NCBI GenBank assembly: GCA_037444685.1
Contig: JBBILX010000003.1
Span: 248,001 to 312,000 of the forward strand
From: UBA964 sp037444685
GTDB taxonomy: Bacteria > Pseudomonadota > Gammaproteobacteria > Steroidobacterales > Steroidobacteraceae
DNA: 64,000 nucleotides
Direction of reading: 5' to 3'
In this document: positions 60,331-64,000 of the stretch, piece after piece
Numbering within the stretch: position 1 is the stretch's first letter
Layout of the letters: each line of letters begins with the position of its first letter
The notes under the pieces: generated by a model
Told to the model about the DNA's origin: nothing
Databases searched by the model: none
What the model saw: only the letters and a program-made list of their open reading frames with translations
Program-made: the position numbers and the translations under genes

Positions 60331-62781
60331 TCAGAACTTGTACTTGGCGGTGAGTCCGTAGCTGCGGCGTTCGCCGAGGCCGACCACGTACGAGTTCGCG
60401 AAGGCGATCACGAACGAATTGGCCGCGTACTTTTCGTCGAGCAGGTTGCGGGCCCAGAGCGCCGCCTCCCAGTGCGCACTCGAGAGGCCGATGCGCAGGT
60501 TCGTGACCGTGCGCGGCGCGGTCCAGCCGAGGTTCAGCGCCTCGATGTACTGTTTGCCCTGGTAGTTCACATCGAGGTTCGTGTAGTAGCTCCAGTCGTC
60601 GTTGATCGGCCGGCCGTAGCTCAGCAGCAGTGCGCCGGAGACTTTCGACTGACGCTCGAGGCTGTTGCCGTCGATGCTGCCGTCGGCAGGGCAGAGCACG
60701 CCGTCGCAGCGGATACTGCCGAGCGGCGGATTGTCGCGCGACGGATTTCCGACTGGCGGGATCGCATTGGCCGCGAACAGCCGCGCGTCCCTGTACTTGG
60801 GATCGTTGAACGCAAGCGCCAGCGTCGCGTTGAAGTGCGGCGTGAACACGTAGCCGAGCTCGAGCTCGATTCCCTTGGATTCGGCTCCACCGATGTTCGA
60901 GATGATGGCCGGGTCGTTCGGCGTCAGCGGCCTCAGGACAGGATCGTCGGTGAACTGCGGCGTGGAGGCCTGCAGATCCTTCCAGTCTATGTAGTAGACC
61001 GCCGCGTTAAGGCGCAGACGCCGGTCCAGCCAGTCGCTCTTGATGCCGAGCTCGTAGGTGGTGTTCGTTTCCGCCTCGAACTCGCCCTGGTTCAGGAATT
61101 CCGGATACCGGGCGAGATTGAAGCCACCGGTCTTCTCGCCCTTGGCTGCCGACAGGTACGTGAGTACGCCTGGCAGCGGCCGGAAGTTGACCGAGGCGCG
61201 CCAGGTGAAAGGCTTGTAGTTCTCGGTCTGGTAACTGCCGGGACCGACGAAGGCACCGCCGGTGGCGGTCGTGAGTCGCACGATCTCCTTGTCCTCGTCG
61301 CCGTAACGCGCCTCCGCCGAGATCGACCACGCGTCGCTGAAACGGTAGTCGACGAGCCCGAAGACGTTGCGGATGCGGTCCTCGAAACGCACGACATTGA
61401 GGTTGCTGTTCGCGATCAGGCTGAAGATCGACGTCAGCTGCAGCGGCGGCACGCGGCCGGTGAATACGGTTTGACGCTCGCGAACGTCGGAGTAATAGAG
61501 CCCCGCCATCCAGGTGAAGGCCGTATCCGCGGCGGACTGCAGTCGCAGCTCGTGCGAGGACGAGCGCAGCGTGCCGTTGGGTCGCGAGTCGATCGTGTTG
61601 CAGGTCGTAAGACCGCTAGGGCACGGCGAGAAGACCACCGAATTGTTGCCCGTCACGGCATTGCGGTCATTGGGGCCGCCGCCGAGCCCGAAGTAGTCGT
61701 TGCGGCCGTACAGGTAGAAAAGTTCGACGGCGTCGTTGAGGTCCCAGTTGATCGACGCGGTCGTGATGGCGCTGTCGGCCTGCAAGCCGAGCTGGCGTGG
61801 GTCGATCACCACGCCCGGCGGACGCGTATCCGTCGGATTCGGCGGCGGCGCGAGCGGCAGTTCGCCGCACCACACCTGGTTGCCGACCAGCGGCCCAAGG
61901 GTCCGCGGCAGGCAGTTGAGGTCGTTGATCGGTTGCAGGCCGAACAGTTGGACGGCGCCGAAGCCCTGGATCGTATAGTTGCCGTTCGGCTCGCGCGAGA
62001 TATCGGACTTGAAGTAGCCGAGGTTGACCTCGAGACCGTCGCGCGGCCTGATGGTCAGGCCGGCGGTCCAGGTGTTCGTGTCCCAGCCGCCGACGTTGCC
62101 GCGGTTACCGGGGCTCACGCCCTGCGCGGCGAGCGGGTGGTTGTTGGGCCAGGTCCCGTCGAACTCGGTCTGGCCATAGGACAGCTTGAACAGCACGCGC
62201 TCCGGCGACAGCGGGCCGCTGAGGAAGGCGTTGTAGTCGCGGCGATCGTCAGACCCAACGGTCACGCCGACCTCGGCCTTCCACTCGTCCGAGGGTTTGC
62301 GAGAGATGTAGTTGATCGCGCCGGCGAAAGCATTGCGACCATAGAGCGCGCTCTGCGGGCCCTTGAGCACCTCGACGCGCTCGATGTCGAAGACGCCGAT
62401 GTCCTGCAAGGCCTGGTTCTGCAGGTAGACGCCATCGTAGAAGACCGCGACATTCGGTATGCGGTTGGTGAGCTGGGTCGGTGCGAGACCGCGGATCACG
62501 GCCGCGCCGGCCTGCCCGGCGCTCGCGTAGCCTTCGTAGTTGAGACCCGGGGTTCGCAGCGCCACGTCCGTGAGGCCCTGGATGCTGGCGCGTTCGATCT
62601 GCTCCGCCGTCAGCGCGTTCACGACGAGTGGAACGTCCTGCACCGACTCCTCGCGCTTGCGCGCGGTGACGACGATCTCCTCGAGGCCGTCCGCCTCGGC
62701 ACCCTGCTCCTGCGCGAAGCCAGTCGGCGCCATCCAGGCGACTGCCGCCGCAGCCACCGTGACCCAGCACTTGTGCGTCAT
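60331..62781 (-). CDS. TonB-dependent outer-membrane receptor
   Basis: 816 residues. Signal peptide WVTVAAAAVAWMAPTGFA, then a TonB box EEIVVTARKREESVQDVPL, plug (RTPGLNYEGYASAGQAGAAVIRG, VYLQNQALQDIGVFDIERVEVLKGPQSALYGRNAFAGAINYISR) and a barrel ending ERRSYGLTAKYKF. The plug is of the IroN/FecA-like broad family common in sphingomonads and xanthomonads; substrate unknown. AGGGAG sits 6 bases before ATG 62781. It has its own promoter and terminator and follows a TRAP-type binding protein gene. Confidence 0.93.
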   Translation of the reverse strand: MTHKCWVTVAAAAVAWMAPTGFAQEQGAEADGLEEIVVTARKREESVQDVPLVVNALTAEQIERASIQGLTDVALRTPGLNYEGYASAGQAGAAVIRGLAPTQLTNRIPNVAVFYDGVYLQNQALQDIGVFDIERVEVLKGPQSALYGRNAFAGAINYISRKPSDEWKAEVGVTVGSDDRRDYNAFLSGPLSPERVLFKLSYGQTEFDGTWPNNHPLAAQGVSPGNRGNVGGWDTNTWTAGLTIRPRDGLEVNLGYFKSDISREPNGNYTIQGFGAVQLFGLQPINDLNCLPRTLGPLVGNQVWCGELPLAPPPNPTDTRPPGVVIDPRQLGLQADSAITTASINWDLNDAVELFYLYGRNDYFGLGGGPNDRNAVTGNNSVVFSPCPSGLTTCNTIDSRPNGTLRSSSHELRLQSAADTAFTWMAGLYYSDVRERQTVFTGRVPPLQLTSIFSLIANSNLNVVRFEDRIRNVFGLVDYRFSDAWSISAEARYGDEDKEIVRLTTATGGAFVGPGSYQTENYKPFTWRASVNFRPLPGVLTYLSAAKGEKTGGFNLARYPEFLNQGEFEAETNTTYELGIKSDWLDRRLRLNAAVYYIDWKDLQASTPQFTDDPVLRPLTPNDPAIISNIGGAESKGIELELGYVFTPHFNATLALAFNDPKYRDARLFAANAIPPVGNPSRDNPPLGSIRCDGVLCPADGSIDGNSLERQSKVSGALLLSYGRPINDDWSYYTNLDVNYQGKQYIEALNLGWTAPRTVTNLRIGLSSAHWEAALWARNLLDEKYAANSFVIAFANSYVVGLGERRSYGLTAKYKF

Positions 62782-62834
62782 CAGATACTCCCTGTTTGCC
62801 GAAACGTCCGCGCGAAGCGCATCGCGCGTCCCCG

Positions 62835-62864
62835 TATGTACGCGACCGGGCCCGGCGTGGTCAA
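62835..62864 (-). promoter_or_regulatory. Putative sigma70 promoter of the TonB receptor gene
   Basis: On the minus strand, -35 TTGACC (62859-62864) and -10-like TACATA (62835-62840) are separated by 18 bases, about 50 bases upstream of the ATG. The -35 is 5/6 and the -10 is 3/6. No Fur-like box is visible. Confidence 0.4.
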
Positions 62865-62891
62865 GGCGCCACAGGACTGTCGCTGCGGTGA

Positions 62892-62951
62892 GCGCCTGAC
62901 GGGCCGCTGCGCCTGAGGGGCCGCTGCGCCTGACGGGCCGCTGCGCCTGAC
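62892..62951 (+). repeat. 17-bp tandem repeat upstream of the TonB receptor gene
   Basis: GGGCCGCTGCGCCTGAC is repeated three times (62901-62917 with a final G, 62918-62934, 62935-62951) after a half unit (62892-62900). It lies between the TRAP binding-protein gene and the receptor promoter. Function is not apparent; copy number could vary between strains. Confidence 0.8.
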
Positions 62952-62998
62952 GTGCGGCATCGTCCGGCGTGGCGCGGCCGCAACCGCCAGATGGCGCC

Positions 62999-64000
62999 TC
63001 AGGGCCCGATCGGAGGTGGCGCCGCGGGCGGCACGTCGCCGCGCCCCGCGCGGTAGGCCGCCACGCCCGCCGTCAGGGTCGCGTAGATGCGCTCGGCCTC
63101 GCCACCGATGCGTGTGACGAGCTCGCGGTGGGCGGGCCAGGCCGCGCGCCGCCACGCCTCGCGTTGCTCGGACGTCGGTCTGTAGAGCCTGACGCCCCGT
63201 TCGGGCAACGTCCGTTCGAGCGACGCGACCGATTCTCGCGCCGTGCGTCGCGCGTTCGCGGCGCCGCCGAAGCTGCCATCGACGATCCGCCGCGCGCGCG
63301 CGTCGAGAGCGGCGAACCAGCGGCCGTTGGCGAGCATCACACCCATGTCGTAGCTGTGCTGCGTCAGCACGAAATGCGGCGCCTCGTTGAGGATGCCCGA
63401 CAGCGAATACATCGTGGTACTGGTCACACCGCCCTCGATGAGGCCGGTCTGCAGGCTCGGTACCACGTCGGAGAAAGGCATTGTGATCGTGTCGGCGCCG
63501 AGGGCTGCGACGAACGCCTGCGAGGCGATCGACGAAGAGGCACGTATGCGCCGACCGCGCAGGTCTTCCGGCGCGGGCAGCGGCCGCTGGCCGTAGAGGT
63601 TGACCCAGCCGACGTCCGTCCATTGCATCAGGCGCAGCCCCTTGGCGGCGAACAGCTCGCGGAAGGGCTCGAGCATGAAGCGGTCCATGACGAAATCGAC
63701 CTCATCGGCGCTGTCGAACAGGAACGGCACCGACAGCAGCGCGATTTCGGGAACGAGCGTCGCCACGCCGGCGAACGAGCCGCCGGCGATCTGCAGGCGA
63801 CCCCGTCGCAACATGGCCAGCATCTGTTCCTCGGGGCCGGTCTCGCCGCGGATCAGCAGCCGTACGTCGAACTCCGGCAACTGCGATTCCAGGCGCCGCT
63901 CGAACTCGAGCCACAGCCGTTCGTCCGCCGACTTCGGCAGCGAGAACCCGCTGGCGTATACGACCGTGCGACCGTCGATCGCGCGCGGCTCGCAGGCCGC
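62999..64000 (-). CDS. TRAP transporter substrate-binding protein (DctP family), 5' end outside window
   Basis: The frame is open to the window end (334 codons visible). The mature part includes VVYASGFSLPKSADERLWLEFERRL, LRRGRLQIAGGSFAGVATLVPEIALLSVPFLF, and YGQRPLPAPEDLRGRRIRASSSIASQAFVAALGADTITMPFSDVVPSLQTGLIEGG, the DctP/SBP-7 pattern for solute binding in the periplasm. A Cys three residues from the visible start (AAC) could be a lipobox or a mature residue. DctQ/DctM membrane partners are not in the window. The DctP-type protein is followed by a TonB receptor rather than by them. Confidence 0.85.
   Translation of the reverse strand, partial: AACEPRAIDGRTVVYASGFSLPKSADERLWLEFERRLESQLPEFDVRLLIRGETGPEEQMLAMLRRGRLQIAGGSFAGVATLVPEIALLSVPFLFDSADEVDFVMDRFMLEPFRELFAAKGLRLMQWTDVGWVNLYGQRPLPAPEDLRGRRIRASSSIASQAFVAALGADTITMPFSDVVPSLQTGLIEGGVTSTTMYSLSGILNEAPHFVLTQHSYDMGVMLANGRWFAALDARARRIVDGSFGGAANARRTARESVASLERTLPERGVRLYRPTSEQREAWRRAAWPAHRELVTRIGGEAERIYATLTAGVAAYRAGRGDVPPAAPPPIGP

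Noticed and set aside
60472..62916. Very long open frames antisense to real genes (for example opposite the TonB receptor, 8230-9978 and 11083-13020)
   Set aside because: High GC leaves antisense frames open; these translations are Arg/Ala/Asp-rich without domain patterns and mirror the real genes' third-position bias.

Overview
This is a gene-dense, high-GC window (by eye well above 65% GC) from a Gram-negative proteobacterium. TonB-dependent receptors, Tat- and Sec-exported enzymes, a lipoprotein, proteobacterial glutamate-cysteine ligase, ferrochelatase, acetolactate synthase and an NtrC/sigma54-type nitrogen promoter point to an aerobic gammaproteobacterium-like free-living heterotroph. 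A Steroidobacter/Nevskia/Xanthomonas-like background is possible, but this is inferred from gene content only. I saw no rRNA, tRNA, CRISPR array, prophage or insertion sequence. No gene-free stretch exceeds 300 bases; the largest gaps are 20562-20782 and 62782-62998, and both are annotated.

Layout. 1-875: 3' end of an MFS transporter. 889-7552 (minus): thiolase, then dienelactone hydrolase, succinate-semialdehyde-type dehydrogenase, Bcr/CflA-type MFS exporter, ferrochelatase and a two-domain VOC protein. 7645-8215: a broken MATE pump running into a DUF885 lipoprotein (8212-10077). 10096-16757: DUF2845; then a plus-strand block with TVP38/TMEM64 protein plus flavin disulfide reductase, DUF1499, DUF962, gshA and a diguanylate cyclase. 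16791-22557: asparaginase, MFS, ferredoxin reductase, then a P-II gene with an NtrC site and sigma54 promoter, a [2Fe-2S] protein and a quinone reductase. 22574-27740: alcohol dehydrogenase, thioesterase plus ATP-grasp ligase, and a PhnD-like binding protein with a fused PhnC-PhnE ABC protein behind a Fur-like box in the only AT-rich patch.

27811-36611: phytanoyl-CoA dioxygenase-like protein with an alpha/beta hydrolase, divergent ilvH and ilvB, and an overlapping operon gloA / nucleoside hydrolase / ribokinase / 2-oxoglutarate oxygenase, then a Tat-type NAD-binding protein. 36767-47356: diheme cytochrome c, a GH17-GT2 beta-glucan synthase-like protein, aldehyde dehydrogenase, a flavoprotein with a GPH-type transporter, and several MDR/SDR oxidoreductases. 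47462-52383: a small secreted protein, then a minus-strand set of exported enzymes (Tat-type epimerase, S9 peptidase, Tat-type aminotransferase).

52520-59068 (plus): flavin monooxygenase, MFS transporter, NTF2-like protein, TonB receptor and Tat-type PhoD phosphatase, packed like one uptake-and-processing operon. 59061-64000 (minus): DUF456, a frameshifted DUF4412-like gene, a second TonB receptor with its own promoter and terminator, and a TRAP-type binding protein running off the end.

The strongest regulatory signals are the NtrC/sigma54 arrangement before the P-II gene and the Fur-like box before the PhnD-like transporter. The best candidates for an undescribed system are the 52520-59068 operon and the PhnD-like/PhnC-PhnE fusion transporter. 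These are inferences; no similarity search was run.
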